A stretch of DNA of 64,000 nucleotides from NCBI RefSeq assembly GCF_040564635.1, contig NZ_CP159837.1, forward strand, positions 6,745,001-6,809,000. Direction: 5' to 3'. Of this stretch, positions 8,576-18,604 are shown piece after piece. A program made the position numbers and the translations under genes. The first letter of the stretch is position 1. Every line of letters begins with the position of its first letter. The notes beneath the pieces were generated by a model. That model was not told the DNA's origin, made no database searches, and saw nothing but the letters and a program-made list of their open reading frames with translations. The stretch is from Planktothricoides raciborskii GIHE-MW2. Lineage in GTDB: Bacteria; Cyanobacteriota; Cyanobacteriia; Cyanobacteriales; Laspinemataceae.

Positions 8576-9934
8576 TTAAATAATCGCCTTTAAATTACTC
8601 GCCACCTTTTCCAACTGCTCCATTTCTTTTTTCGCCTCACTCATACCCGCAGCACTTGCTTGGGCAGCGCGATTAATTTCTTGAATCGCGGCCAAGGCTT
8701 CTTGGACAATTGCCCCTTGCTGTCGGGCGATCGCGGTAATTTCTTCACTATTAAGAAACACTGCATTCATTGCCTCAACAATTTGCTCAAATTCATTGAG
8801 CATTTTCCTCGTTATCTTAAGTTTTTGCTGAAAAATTTGCCGACTATTATCGGTGAAACTCACCGTAGACTTAATATTTTGTTTAACTTGGGCAATCAAT
8901 AAGTAAATTTTTTCTCCAGCTTTTTGACTTTGATTGCTTAACTGACGAATTTCTTTAGCTACCAAGGCAAATTCTTTCCCCTTTTCCCCGGCACGAGTGG
9001 CTTCCATTGAAGCATTTAAAGCCAGCATATTCGTATGATTTGCCAGTTCACTGACTAACTCAGATATGGTGGCAATTTGTTTCGTTTGCTCCCGTATATC
9101 GACAATTTCCGTGTAAAATTTTTCTATGTTATCGCTTAAAAAAACCAGATCAGCCAAAATTTTTTCTTCGGTTTTATGACTATGTTCAACTAAATTTTTT
9201 ACTTCCTCCGCCCTATAATTTACTTGAATTACCTGCTCAATTGAATCTTGAGAAAAATGATTCAGCTTCCCCATGATTATTTTAGTTTGGTCAACCGCGA
9301 TCGCCTGTTTTTGGGTTAGCAATTCTTGGCCTATAATCGTGCTGGCAATTTCCGTAGAATAATTGGCCAAAGTCTTCAGGTTATTTTTTAAGTTATTTTG
9401 CAGATAAAAAATTATCCCGACCAGGGCGGATGCAACCACTAAGTTAAGGGCAAATATAATTAAGATATTGACTTGATACCGGAAAAGTTTAGTGCTAGAA
9501 TAATTTTCTACTGCCGTCACCCCGTCATTAGTAATCTCCCAATAATTCTCACTGTAATTTATCAAACTATCTTTGGCAGTGGGATTGGTGCGGAAATCAG
9601 CAATAAATCGTTTCAGGTTATGCCAAGATTTCGCGATCGCCTGGTATTGCTGCAAAACCTCTGGATCCTGAACCCGAGGCAACCCCAAACTGACATCCCC
9701 GTTAATCAGTCCAGCAGTCAGGCGATCGATTTCCGCAATTAACTCATCAGACCGTTGCCCAGCTAACTCTAACTTAACCAGTCGCTGCGTCCTACCTCTG
9801 ACAATTCCCGCTGTATTCACCCCTCGGACAACATTTCTGATCTGATTAAGAAAATAATACACAGAACCCAAACTGATCGTCGAAGAAATAAACAAAGCTG
9901 CGGCAGCTAATCTTAACTGAGCAGTGGTTTTCAT
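8576..9934 (-). CDS. Methyl-accepting chemotaxis protein-like sensor
   Basis: The 452-residue protein starts with a membrane helix (about residues 8-28), followed by a type-IV-pili-type methyl-accepting N-terminal region with the PilJ-like signature RGRTQRLVKLEL, a second membrane helix at about 154-178, a long coiled coil, and the chemoreceptor signalling tip LANHTNMLALNASMEATRAG. That tip contacts CheW/CheA-type proteins, so a role in phototaxis or pili-driven gliding is likely. There is no HAMP domain that I can see and no che genes nearby. ATG 9934. Confidence 0.85.
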   Translation of the reverse strand: MKTTAQLRLAAAALFISSTISLGSVYYFLNQIRNVVRGVNTAGIVRGRTQRLVKLELAGQRSDELIAEIDRLTAGLINGDVSLGLPRVQDPEVLQQYQAIAKSWHNLKRFIADFRTNPTAKDSLINYSENYWEITNDGVTAVENYSSTKLFRYQVNILIIFALNLVVASALVGIIFYLQNNLKNNLKTLANYSTEIASTIIGQELLTQKQAIAVDQTKIIMGKLNHFSQDSIEQVIQVNYRAEEVKNLVEHSHKTEEKILADLVFLSDNIEKFYTEIVDIREQTKQIATISELVSELANHTNMLALNASMEATRAGEKGKEFALVAKEIRQLSNQSQKAGEKIYLLIAQVKQNIKSTVSFTDNSRQIFQQKLKITRKMLNEFEQIVEAMNAVFLNSEEITAIARQQGAIVQEALAAIQEINRAAQASAAGMSEAKKEMEQLEKVASNLKAII

Positions 9935-10789
9935 TGCCTGTCTCGCTTATGGATCAAAGAAAATTAATGGTTAAAATACTGGTTAAAATTACTTGTTAGA
10001 CTTTGCTGAAGCATCCGCTTTTTCATCAGGGTTTGGTGTAATGGTTCGCTGTTCGCTGGTAATAGTCCGCTGATTTATAACCCAGCCCCCGTCAAGGTCG
10101 GTTTCTAGGGGCGTATTGCATACGCCCCTAAACAACCATTTTTCTTGATAGAACTTGCCACCAAGACCCGGATTGCTTCTGTATCATTCATATAGTCCCT
10201 CTCTGGTTGATGACGGACAATTCCCTATTGCCTTGTCCCTAATTCCCTCAATGTTTCCATCAAAGATTCAATTTTGTTCCTCAGTCAATTGAGAATCTTC
10301 TTCAATTGCCCCTGGAGTATCTCAATTGTGTGATTAACCAAAAACACTAATAAAATCCCCACTCTTGCCACCCCCCCCACCCTTCGCTACCCTGACTGTT
10401 CCCTAGTATTTTTGCTTTCTATGAGATGAAGTCATTCTCCTGACCTAAATGGATCAAAGGAAAAAATCACAAAATTTCCGTAAGTCCTAAGATCGACATA
10501 TGATCGACAGATGGACAACGGGATCTAATTCCCAACACCAATAGAGGTACTGTTTGTACCTCTATTGGTGCTTATGTGGATATTATGTTTAGACTTTTGA
10601 GTGATTTAGGAATCCGCATTCTCTGTTTACCTGTAGGCCATCGTCGAGTATTGGCCAAGAATAGTCCAGAAAATCCTTAAAACGCAACAAACCATGACAA
10701 CGGACTGAAAACACCTACAGGTATAACAGGCGATCGCAGCTTAAAAAACGGGAATCCCAGTTTAACAATTATTTAGCGCCACAACTAAA
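9935..10789. other. Long spacer with two hairpins and no supported gene
   Basis: The 855-bp stretch holds a 10-bp palindrome (TAGGGGCGTA...TACGCCCCTA, 10106-10130), a 15-bp perfect hairpin at 10536-10570 and only very short frames, the best being 31 codons at 10585-10680 without a convincing ribosome binding site. Confidence 0.6.
10536..10570. repeat. Perfect 15-bp hairpin
   Basis: CACCAATAGAGGTAC and its exact complement flank a 5-nt loop (TGTTT). No T-run follows on either strand, so it is not a classical terminator. It may be an RNA structure or a protein-binding palindrome. Confidence 0.6.
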
Positions 10790-11176
10790 TTATTTACTGT
10801 CTGAGGATGGCTCAACTTGTTTCAAGTGAATATGCTTACGTCCGACGGTAATTTCAAACTCATCTCCTGGGGTGAGATTCATCTGTTTGGTGTAAGCAGA
10901 GCCAATTAACAAGTTCCCATTGGACTGGACTGTAATCCGATAGCTGGCTTGACGGCCTCCCCGACGGCCTTCTCCAGTGCCGGTACTATCTAAAGTAATG
11001 CCCTCAGCATCAATTAGAGCATTCAGAAACGCCATCATATTCACCCGTTCCAGACCATTCTTGGTGACAGTGTAGTACCCGGCTGCTTTGGCTTTTTCCT
11101 CTTTGCTGGCTTTTTCTAACTCTTTAACTTTTTTGAGCAGTTCTTCTCCAGTAAGCGGGGTTGGTTGATTAGACAT
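10790..11176 (-). CDS. cyAbrB-type transcriptional regulator
   Basis: The 128-residue protein is a cyanobacterial AbrB-like regulator: N-terminal LTGEELLKKVKELE and GYYTVTKNGLERVN, then the C-terminal swapped-hairpin AbrB DNA-binding part with NLTPGDEFEITVGRKHIHL. cyAbrB proteins control carbon/nitrogen balance genes, hydrogenase and cell division in cyanobacteria. AGGAAAT lies 8-12 bp before ATG 11176. Two paralogues usually exist per genome; which one this is cannot be decided from sequence alone by eye. The gene is isolated, with long spacers on both sides. Confidence 0.9.
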   Translation of the reverse strand: MSNQPTPLTGEELLKKVKELEKASKEEKAKAAGYYTVTKNGLERVNMMAFLNALIDAEGITLDSTGTGEGRRGGRQASYRITVQSNGNLLIGSAYTKQMNLTPGDEFEITVGRKHIHLKQVEPSSDSK

Positions 11177-12824
11177 TTTTTGATTTCCTATTCGACAACT
11201 GAAAGTATTGTATCATTAATTCTGTAAAAATTTATCCAATTTATCCATCAATATTTTTTTGGAACAATTTAGCCCGGATGGAGTAAACCACCGAATCAGG
11301 CGAAACAACCCAGACGTGGAAAGCTAAAGAGAATCTGGGCAAAATCAGTCCAACGATCCAGTGATGGTTGGGCAATTCCCTGTCCGAGAGGTTCCAGTAG
11401 AGAAAAATAGCGATAGAAAGATATTTTCAGCGGCGGCATTTGAGGTGCGATCGCCTAGAAGGAGGCGTTACGCAGTTCCACATCATCCCCTGATTCAGTG
11501 GCAATGGTCAAGGGGCTGATTCAGTCGCAATCATCAAATCCCCGCAGAGAATTGTCCCATGCAAACCCAGGGGAGGAGGCTAATAAATCTCCGAGTAATG
11601 ATGGTCAGCCCTAAAACTTTTGCCGATGCAGACTGATGGGATCCAACCAAGACGACGGGCAAAACTATCGTCACAAACTGCTGACATTAACCGATAAGAT
11701 TTGAGGGGTTCGTCCTATAACGATCGCCCCTGGGCTGGATGATGATTGGGGAAAAATCAGACAGTTTCCTGGGTCAACCAAGATTTATGGTCTGGCGATC
11801 CATTTAATCACATCGGGTTAATCCGGTCGGCGCGATCGCATAACCCGGTTTATCATCGACAGTTGTTGCTAACTCAGTAAAAATACGGAAAAAACTTATC
11901 CAGGCTTCAACAACAAACGCCACATATATATCATATATATAGATTGGTAGATAGATTGATAGATTGATCTGGTTTTGACCATGACTCAGGGAGTGGACTT
12001 TTCATGGTGGGTTTAATCGGGGGGTGCGATCGCGCGTTGCTCAGGCGAGGGAATCGCGCGTTGCTCAGGCGAGGGAATCGCCCACTGGACTTTTACCTTG
12101 TTGCCGCACAATTCATCCCCTGACTCACGGGTCTTAGAAGATTTCACCACACAGAACTGCTGGAAAATCCTATTTGTTCGATCCATTTCACTTTTGGTTC
12201 AAACCTACCAAATGCCCCAACGTTCTTTCTCAGGAGTCAACCCCCACTGCTGCTTAAGAAAGAGGTGTCCCCTCCCTCCCCTAACTCCTCCCCTAACTCC
12301 TCTCCTAACTCCTCTCCTAACTGCTCTCCTAACTCCTCCCCTGCTAAGACCCGGAAAAATCAATCGATATAGGGAGGAGACATCACAAATTTATCCAGCG
12401 CCTTTACCCGGCTGGTTTGACCGTATTTAGTCTAATCAATTTGGGATTATTACTGATAGTATTTTTACGAATTAATTCGTGATTTTTATTGTTTTATTTA
12501 AATTTAATTGGTAAACATAACTTGTTTTTATCGGTAGATAAATATAATTATTATATCTATTTAATTTTTTAATAAAGTCTGGTAAATTAAGGTAAAAAAA
12601 AGAGAAAATACGTTCAATTAATATTGAATCAAAAAAAAGGATTAACCCAGCCAAATTGAGTTAGGGCGAATTCAGTAAAATTGACCAAATCCAGTGAAAC
12701 CCCAAAAATGCCCTAAATCACAACATCCAATCATCATCGATCTTCCATAATTCCCCAGAATTAAAAGTCAGGGGGAGTGAGGGACGATCAAAATGCCAGT
12801 AAGGGGTTGATCCCGGAGGACACT
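11177..12824. other. 1.6-kb stretch without intact genes, possibly decayed coding sequence
   Basis: Between about 11290 and 11750 the minus strand shows short protein-like frames separated by stops, for example one starting MPPLKISFYRYFSLLEPLGQ (11296-11439) and another containing LMSAVCDDSFARRLGW near 11600-11700. They suggest a degraded gene I cannot name. At 12000-12085 a 30-nt unit with GCGCGTTGCTCAGGCGAGGG is duplicated, and at about 12281-12350 a CCTAACTCCTC unit is repeated six times. 12430-12660 is AT-rich with no gene. Confidence 0.45.
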
Positions 12825-14276
12825 ATGTTAACAAATTCCAGCAAAATTTCTATTTATTCTGACTATGTATTGACTGATTTTGACCGCCAAAAAGATTATG
12901 ACTCAATCAAAATTTTATTGTTTGAAGATATTCCCATAAATCGAAAATTAACCCGAAATCAACTTAAACAACTAGGATAAGTAGATGTAATAAATTCACC
13001 ACAGACCCCATCAGAGGAAAGAGGAAAGAGGATGCATAGGAAAGAGGAAATATATTCTCTACTCTCTCTTCTCTATTCTCTTCTCTCTCCTTCCTACAGG
13101 CGGGAATCCAAGGATTTACGCCAGGGAGCGAAAAGTGCAATTAATTATGTTCACCTGCTTATGAAGTGGATGATGTGGAAAATGGACAAGCAGCCCTGGA
13201 TCGGTTAGCTTTACAAGCTTATGATCTGGTATTGATGGATTGTCATATGCCGGTGTTGGACGGATATGAAGCGACTCGGTTGCTGCGGCAACGGGAAGGA
13301 GAAAATGCCCCTAGGGTGGTGGTGGGTTTTACGGCTTATGCGATGAAAGGCGATCGCGAAAAATGCCTGGATGCGGGAATGGATGATTATCTGACTAAAC
13401 CTGTGACAACTCAAGAGCTTGGCTTTTGCAAAAATGGATTCCCCAACAATACCGGGAGAAAAATTAGCTTTGATTAATCCCCATCGTTGGGCAGAAATTA
13501 GCGGCGGGGATAAAGCTTTTGAAATCAAATTACTGGCAATTTATCTGGAACAAACTGAAGGATATTTGGCGGATTTAAAGAAAGGTTTGATAAATTATTA
13601 TGCGGTATTGGTGGCTAAACTGGCGCATCAAATTAAAGGGGCTAGTGCGAATGTTGGCATCGAAGATATTGCAGAAATTGCCAGAAGTTTGCAAGCAAAT
13701 GCTAAATCCCATCACATCAAAGTTGCCGATGGGTTAATCGGTGAGTTAAATCAGTTAAATAGTCTTTTACAGCAGTTAAAGAATTATGTGGCTGATTTAA
13801 AGTTACGGAATGGTTCATCGGCAGAATATAGGGAGCATTTAGGGAAAATTTCTCGGTGGCAAACAACCTAACCCCCAGGCGCTCGCTCGACAACGGCAAC
13901 GGCTGATGATTTAATCCTTGACAAAGTTACAGACAGCATTACAGACAACATTATAGACAGCGATCGCCTACAACAAATTAGCTTTGGAGATCGACAGTTC
14001 CTAGAAAAATTGCTGGGGGCATTTATCAGCAATACAGAAATGTATCTGGAACAAGCGATCGCCGCCTTTGCCAGTAACGATATGGAAACCTTAGCCCTTC
14101 GTACACACCAAATCAAGGGCAGTTCATCTACGGTCGGGGTGCGTTTCATGCCAGAAATTGCTGCCAAGGTACAAAAGTATGCTCAACAAAATAAACCGCA
14201 AGAGATTCCGCAATTACTCCAGCAATTAAAGGAACTACTGGCACGGGTTAAACATTGGCAAAGGAATAACTTTTAA
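12825..14276 (+). pseudogene. Broken receiver-Hpt-Hpt phosphorelay protein
   Basis: Four pieces of one gene can be read. GGAGGA precedes ATG 12825, and residues IKILLFEDIPINRKLTRNQL (first strand and helix of a receiver domain) run to TAA 12978-12980. After about 175 bp of foreign sequence the receiver resumes at about 13158 (YEVDDVENGQAALDRL, phospho-acceptor motif VLMDCHMP, TKPV). A frameshift near 13420 moves the frame to a first Hpt domain with AHQIKGASANVG; this ends at TAA 13869-13871, and the same frame continues without any start codon through a second Hpt domain with THQIKGSSSTVG to 14276. Intact, it would have been a multi-domain phosphorelay protein, probably the C-terminal part of a hybrid kinase or a stand-alone relay. 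Now it cannot give a complete receiver. Confidence 0.8.
13013..13094. repeat. Purine-rich/pyrimidine-rich inverted element interrupting the receiver
   Basis: GAGGAAAGAGGAAAGAGGATGC followed by pyrimidine-rich ATTCTCT/CTCTTCTCTC forms an imperfect hairpin. A closely similar element with GGATGCATAGGAAAGAGG repeated three times lies at about 29080-29165, so it is a dispersed element and the probable cause of the receiver break. Confidence 0.6.
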
Positions 14277-15103
14277 GAATCATAAGGATTCTTCGGTTTG
14301 GGGATGGGTGTAATCGAATTGGCTTGGATAGTTAATTGTCGGCGATCGCCAAATTTCTCGGTAATCATCACCCCTTTGACTTCTAACCAAGTATCTGGGG
14401 GATAAGCACTGCGATTTTCCTTCAGTTTCACCGGCAAACCGACGGGATAAACATCGGCGGCACAACAAGTAATAATAAATCGGGACAATAAAATATATCT
14501 TTCGGGCAGTTCCGGGGCATGAATCACAAACCCTTGAACATTCACCGGCTGACCCGTATAAGCATCGGGTTCGGGATAAACCGTCAGTGTCCTAACCCAG
14601 CCAATGAGCGATCGCTCTTCCGGCTTATTATTCCCATTAAAAGCTTGGGGTCTGAGTTTGGTAAGCGCCGTCAAATCACCACTGACAGTCTGACCCGCCA
14701 AAGGCACGAAATCCGTCACCTGTCGTTGCAGAGCTTTATCACTGGCAAAAACCGTCGGTTTGATCATAAAACCCACCAAAGCCGACACCAAAAACACCGC
14801 ACCACTCCAACCCAAGGCTTTTGAACTGAGATGTGGCATCGGACTTGGGGTGTTTAAACTCTGAGTCTTCTGCTTACGGCGACCCATAAGTACAAATTGC
14901 CATGCTTTGAAGCCAGCAATAGCGATTAACCCCAGACCCCCACACACCGTCAGGCCAAAGTAATTGGGATGGATCAGCATCGCTAACTCCCCAGTCACCC
15001 AGAGTTTAATCAGTAACACTCCCCAAGCGAAAATAGCTACAACGTCTAACCAAGGTTGGACTTGTTTCCAGAGAGCAGAGTTTGATTCATTAAATATAGC
15101 CAT
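14273..15103 (-). CDS. DUF1980/TIGR03943-type membrane protein
   Basis: The 276-residue protein has two to three hydrophobic helices in the first 130 residues (for example VVAIFAWGVLLIKLWV and FLVSALVGFMIKPTVFA) and a C-terminal globular domain with FIITCCAADVYPVGLPV. This is the TIGR03943 (DUF1980) family, which is regularly paired with the DUF318-type permease found just upstream here; the two are thought to form a membrane complex, often near metal-responsive genes. The double Cys in the globular part is conserved in the family. It starts 45 bp after the permease stop on the same strand, so the two probably form an operon. Substrate unknown. Confidence 0.82.
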   Translation of the reverse strand: MAIFNESNSALWKQVQPWLDVVAIFAWGVLLIKLWVTGELAMLIHPNYFGLTVCGGLGLIAIAGFKAWQFVLMGRRKQKTQSLNTPSPMPHLSSKALGWSGAVFLVSALVGFMIKPTVFASDKALQRQVTDFVPLAGQTVSGDLTALTKLRPQAFNGNNKPEERSLIGWVRTLTVYPEPDAYTGQPVNVQGFVIHAPELPERYILLSRFIITCCAADVYPVGLPVKLKENRSAYPPDTWLEVKGVMITEKFGDRRQLTIQANSITPIPKPKNPYDS

Positions 15104-15147
15104 GATGAAATTTGTTCTAGGGATTGTCTTACGGAGAGTTAGCTAAT

Positions 15148-16239
15148 TTAGCTAATATTCAGGTTATAGGCCAGACAGACCACAAAGGTGAGTTGCGCGG
15201 CGATAATCATTAAATAAGCCACGGTTTTCGGCTGGAAAATCCACAACAGCAAACCAATCGCTTTGATATCAATCATCGGCCCAAAAACCAAAAAGGCCAG
15301 TAAGGAACCAGTGGTAAAAGTAGAGGCAAATGATAGAGCAAAAAACGCATCAACCGTTGAACAAATGGACACCACTGTGGCCAAAATCAACATGGCAATA
15401 ATCGAACTGACGGGGCCTTGTCCCAAATTGATAATAATTTCACGGGGGACGAAAATCTGAACGATCGCCGCGATCGCGCTACCCAGAATCAACACCCCGC
15501 CCAGTTCCCGCAGTTCCAGCACCATATTATCCACCACCATCGGCAACTGCTGCACCCAACGGGGCCGACGAGACAATTTAGACCCGAAATTTTGACCGCT
15601 ATCGTTCACCGCAGTCCAGCCACTCTGCAAAATATTCGTTTCTAACCTTTGAGGACCGCCGGTTTCCCCCAGCAAAAAACTGCCAGACTGTAACAGAGGA
15701 GAAATCGGCTCGTCCTGAGATTCCTGAGATGCGCCACTGTCCGATTTAGCCCCGAATAAATCCGCCGGACTCATCGACTTTGGCATCGCCCGAATCACCG
15801 CTGGTTGGAGAAATGGTCGTAAATCTTGCTGCACACTAAACAACCAGCCCAACAGAGTGGCAATAGCCAAAGAAAAGCCCAACCGCAACACCACCATTTC
15901 CGGCAACTCCCGAAACGCAGTCCAAGTAGACCAAACCACAATCGGATTTACCGTCGGCGCCGCAAACAAAAACCCAATCGCCACCGGGGGTGGGACGCCC
16001 TGAACCAACAATCGACGGGCCACGGGTACATTCCCACATTCACACACCGGAAAGATACAGCCAATCAAGCTGCCCACAAACGCACCGAGGATCGGGTTGC
16101 GCGGCAACTTCGCGATCAGCTTGCGCTCTTCCACAAACAACAAAAGCACACTGGAGAAGATTACCCCCAGCAGCAAGAAAGGAATTGCTTCGACTAAAAG
16201 ACTCATCCACAGAGTAAAGGCGTAGTTTAATTGATTCAT
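15148..16239 (-). CDS. DUF318-family permease (ArsP-like)
   Basis: This 363-residue integral membrane protein belongs to the permease family PF03773, which includes ArsP and other putative metal or organoarsenical exporters. Visible signatures are PFLLLGVIFSSVLLLFV, the intramembrane cysteine motif CIFPVCECGNVPVARRL, FLFAAPTVNPIVVWSTW and, in the second half, CSTVDAFFALSFAS and VFGPMIDIK. A hydrophilic linker of about 80 residues separates the two membrane halves. ATG 16239 is preferred to starts upstream because the family begins there; the extra upstream codons look non-coding. Operon with the DUF1980 gene that follows. The transported substrate is not known. Confidence 0.85.
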   Translation of the reverse strand: MNQLNYAFTLWMSLLVEAIPFLLLGVIFSSVLLLFVEERKLIAKLPRNPILGAFVGSLIGCIFPVCECGNVPVARRLLVQGVPPPVAIGFLFAAPTVNPIVVWSTWTAFRELPEMVVLRLGFSLAIATLLGWLFSVQQDLRPFLQPAVIRAMPKSMSPADLFGAKSDSGASQESQDEPISPLLQSGSFLLGETGGPQRLETNILQSGWTAVNDSGQNFGSKLSRRPRWVQQLPMVVDNMVLELRELGGVLILGSAIAAIVQIFVPREIIINLGQGPVSSIIAMLILATVVSICSTVDAFFALSFASTFTTGSLLAFLVFGPMIDIKAIGLLLWIFQPKTVAYLMIIAAQLTFVVCLAYNLNIS

Positions 16240-16391
16240 CCGTTTGCCGTAATTTACCAATCTCCCCCAACAGGGTTTGCTTAGATATTCTATCGCCTGT
16301 AATTGTTTTGTTAAATATAATCCTATGAATAACCCCCTGAGAATTGCTATCCTAGAGTCTGCTACATTCAGCAATTTAGGATCTGAAAAGC

Positions 16392-18320
16392 ATGAGAATA
16401 TTAGTCACGGGTGGGGCGGGGTTTATTGGTTCCCACTTGATCGACCGATTAATGGAGCAAGGACACGATGTTATTTGCCTAGATAACTTTTTTACCGGCA
16501 ATAAGCGGAATATCCTCAAGTGGATGGATAATCCTTACTTTGAACTGATTCGCCATGATGTCACCGAACCGATTCGCCTGGAAGTAGATCAGATTTATCA
16601 TCTCGCTTGTCCCGCTTCCCCAGTTCACTATCAATACAATCCCGTCAAAACGATTAAAACCAACGTAATCGGGACGATGCATATGCTGGGGTTAGCCAAG
16701 CGGATTAAGGCGCGATTTCTCCTAGCGTCTACCTCTGAGGTCTATGGCGACCCGGATGTGCATCCCCAGACCGAAGAGTATCGGGGCAATGTGAACTGTA
16801 TTGGACCGAGATCATGTTACGACTCAAAAACCGAAATTTTAACAGAGGAAGGCTGGGTAGCTTTCCCGGATTTAAAACCGGGGGTTCGCGTAGCCACCCT
16901 AGATCCAAATAACCAAGTCGAATACCATATCCCGGACGAATATATCGAGCAGCCTTATATTGGCGAATTGCTACATTTTGCCAATGCCAAATTCGATTTT
17001 TGCGTCACCCCCAATCACTGGATGTACGTCCGTAGTAAAACCGGCGTTCTGAAGTTTGTCCGCGCTGATGAAGACAAACACTGGCATTCGTGGCGCGTGC
17101 TTACAGGTGGGGAGTTTGTCGGAGAAGAACCAGAATGGTTTGAGCTAGGTCAGCCTCCTCGAAATGCCAAAGTCAGCGTAGAACGCATTGCGATGGATGA
17201 CTGGCTGGAATTCTTCGGTTACTACATTTCTGAAGGATGCGTCCATGTCCGCCAACGGGGGCGCGTCGTCAATGGATCCGACTACGATGTGGCTGACTAC
17301 AACATCTTGATTGCTCAAGAAAACCCAGAAGGACGGGCAAAAATAGCGGCTTGTCTCAGTCGTCTGGGCTTCAAATTTTTCCAATCCGACGACGACCAGT
17401 TTAGAATTTGCAGCAAGCAACTGGCGGAAATTCTCTTGCCATTTGGCAAGTCAGGAGACAAATACATTCCGCGAGAACTGCTTCAGCTATCACCGCGACA
17501 GTCCTGGATTTTGCTAAAAGCGCTGATTCTCGGAGATGGCTCCCAAAGAGGCAATTGTTACACTTATTACACCAAGTCAAAGCAGCTTGCTGACGATGTG
17601 CAAGAGTTAGCGTTGCGTTGCGGATATGCGGCATCAGTAGTTTCCCACGCCGCAGGACGGGATATTTATCACGTTAATATTCGACCGGCTGTTGACGCTC
17701 ACCTGGTTTCCCCCGACCGCGTTCGCTATGTGGGCAAAGTGTATTGCGTGAATGTCCGTAATCATGTGATCTGCGTGCGTCGCAACGGACGGGCTGCTTG
17801 GTGCGGTAACTGTTATGACGAAGGGAAGCGAGTCGCAGAAACCCTGGCTTTTGACTATCATCATCAAAATAATGTGGATATTCGGGTAGCGCGAATCTTC
17901 AACACTTATGGCCCTCGAATGTTGGAAAATGACGGACGAGTGGTGAGTAATTTCGTGGTGCAAGCTTTGCAGGGAATTCCTCTGACGGTGTATGGGGATG
18001 GTTCCCAAACCCGCAGTTTCTGCTATGTGTCGGATTTAGTCGAAGGACTGATTCGGTTGATGAATGGGGATTATATTGGGCCGGTGAATCTGGGAAATCC
18101 GGGCGAATATACTATTTTAGAGTTGGCCGAGAAGATTCAAAAGATGATTAATCCCGATGCCCAAATTGAGTTTAAGCCCCTGCCCCAAGACGATCCTCGT
18201 CAGCGCCAACCGGATATTACTAAGGCCAAGCATTACCTAGGGTGGCAGCCGACGGTGCCTTTGGATCAAGGGTTAGAGTTGATGATTCAAGATTTCCGCG
18301 ATCGCCTTTCCTCGACTTAA
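16392..18320 (+). CDS. UDP-glucuronate decarboxylase interrupted by an in-frame intein
   Basis: The host protein is an extended short-chain dehydrogenase that turns UDP-glucuronate into UDP-xylose (UXS type): NAD-binding GGAGFIGSH at residues 7-15, [24 protein letters not shown], catalytic CYDEGKR and the C-terminal substrate motifs. The 642-codon frame contains a 332-residue intein (residues 142-473); without it the enzyme is 310 residues, the normal length. The insertion lies between Ser141 and the Cys474-Tyr475 of the Y-x3-K catalytic motif, so only the spliced protein can be active. UDP-glucose dehydrogenase follows 285 bp downstream and supplies the substrate. A related epimerase activity is possible, but the GPRSCYDEGKR motif favours UXS. 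Confidence 0.9.
   Translation: MRILVTGGAGFIGSHLIDRLMEQGHDVICLDNFFTGNKRNILKWMDNPYFELIRHDVTEPIRLEVDQIYHLACPASPVHYQYNPVKTIKTNVIGTMHMLGLAKRIKARFLLASTSEVYGDPDVHPQTEEYRGNVNCIGPRSCYDSKTEILTEEGWVAFPDLKPGVRVATLDPNNQVEYHIPDEYIEQPYIGELLHFANAKFDFCVTPNHWMYVRSKTGVLKFVRADEDKHWHSWRVLTGGEFVGEEPEWFELGQPPRNAKVSVERIAMDDWLEFFGYYISEGCVHVRQRGRVVNGSDYDVADYNILIAQENPEGRAKIAACLSRLGFKFFQSDDDQFRICSKQLAEILLPFGKSGDKYIPRELLQLSPRQSWILLKALILGDGSQRGNCYTYYTKSKQLADDVQELALRCGYAASVVSHAAGRDIYHVNIRPAVDAHLVSPDRVRYVGKVYCVNVRNHVICVRRNGRAAWCGNCYDEGKRVAETLAFDYHHQNNVDIRVARIFNTYGPRMLENDGRVVSNFVVQALQGIPLTVYGDGSQTRSFCYVSDLVEGLIRLMNGDYIGPVNLGNPGEYTILELAEKIQKMINPDAQIEFKPLPQDDPRQRQPDITKAKHYLGWQPTVPLDQGLELMIQDFRDRLSST
16815..17810 (+). other. 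Intein with LAGLIDADG-type homing endonuclease
   Basis: The intein starts with Cys ([17 protein letters not shown], splicing block A), has block B with TPNH ([10 protein letters not shown]), two LAGLIDADG/DOD-like endonuclease motifs at residues about 272-282 ([11 protein letters not shown]) and 374-383 ([10 protein letters not shown]), and block F/G ([13 protein letters not shown]...AAWCGN) ending in Asn before the extein Cys474. The penultimate residue is Gly rather than the common His. At 332 residues it is large enough to include an endonuclease domain. Both DOD motifs retain an acidic residue in the expected position (Glu and Asp), so activity is conceivable. Boundaries follow from restoring the uninterrupted motif GPRS-CYDEGK. 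Confidence 0.9.
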
Positions 18321-18604
18321 TTTAACAATTGCTTTTTACGGCATCCTGAGTCATATAATAGCGACCAGTAAAGATGGTTTCTGGCAAAAAGTCACGATCC
18401 CTTCGCGAAGCGTCCCGGAAGGAATCGCTCATCTTCGGGAACTGTCCGGGAAACACCCTTGAAAATCAATAATTCGAGGGCTTGAGAATCACAGAAATAC
18501 AGGTGCATCGTTTTTTTCCACTTCATCAATCGTCAATAATCGGAAATCAGGCTTCTTTTCGCTTAAGAACCGCTCACTGATAATAAATGAGGAGTTACCC
18601 ATAT

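Noticed and set aside
10585-10680. 31-codon frame starting MFRLLSDLGIRI
   Set aside because: Too short, no ribosome binding site and no recognisable family; left as part of the spacer.
12098-12430. 110-codon frame on the plus strand
   Set aside because: The middle is a CCTAACTCCTC tandem repeat and the rest has no protein-like pattern or ribosome binding site.
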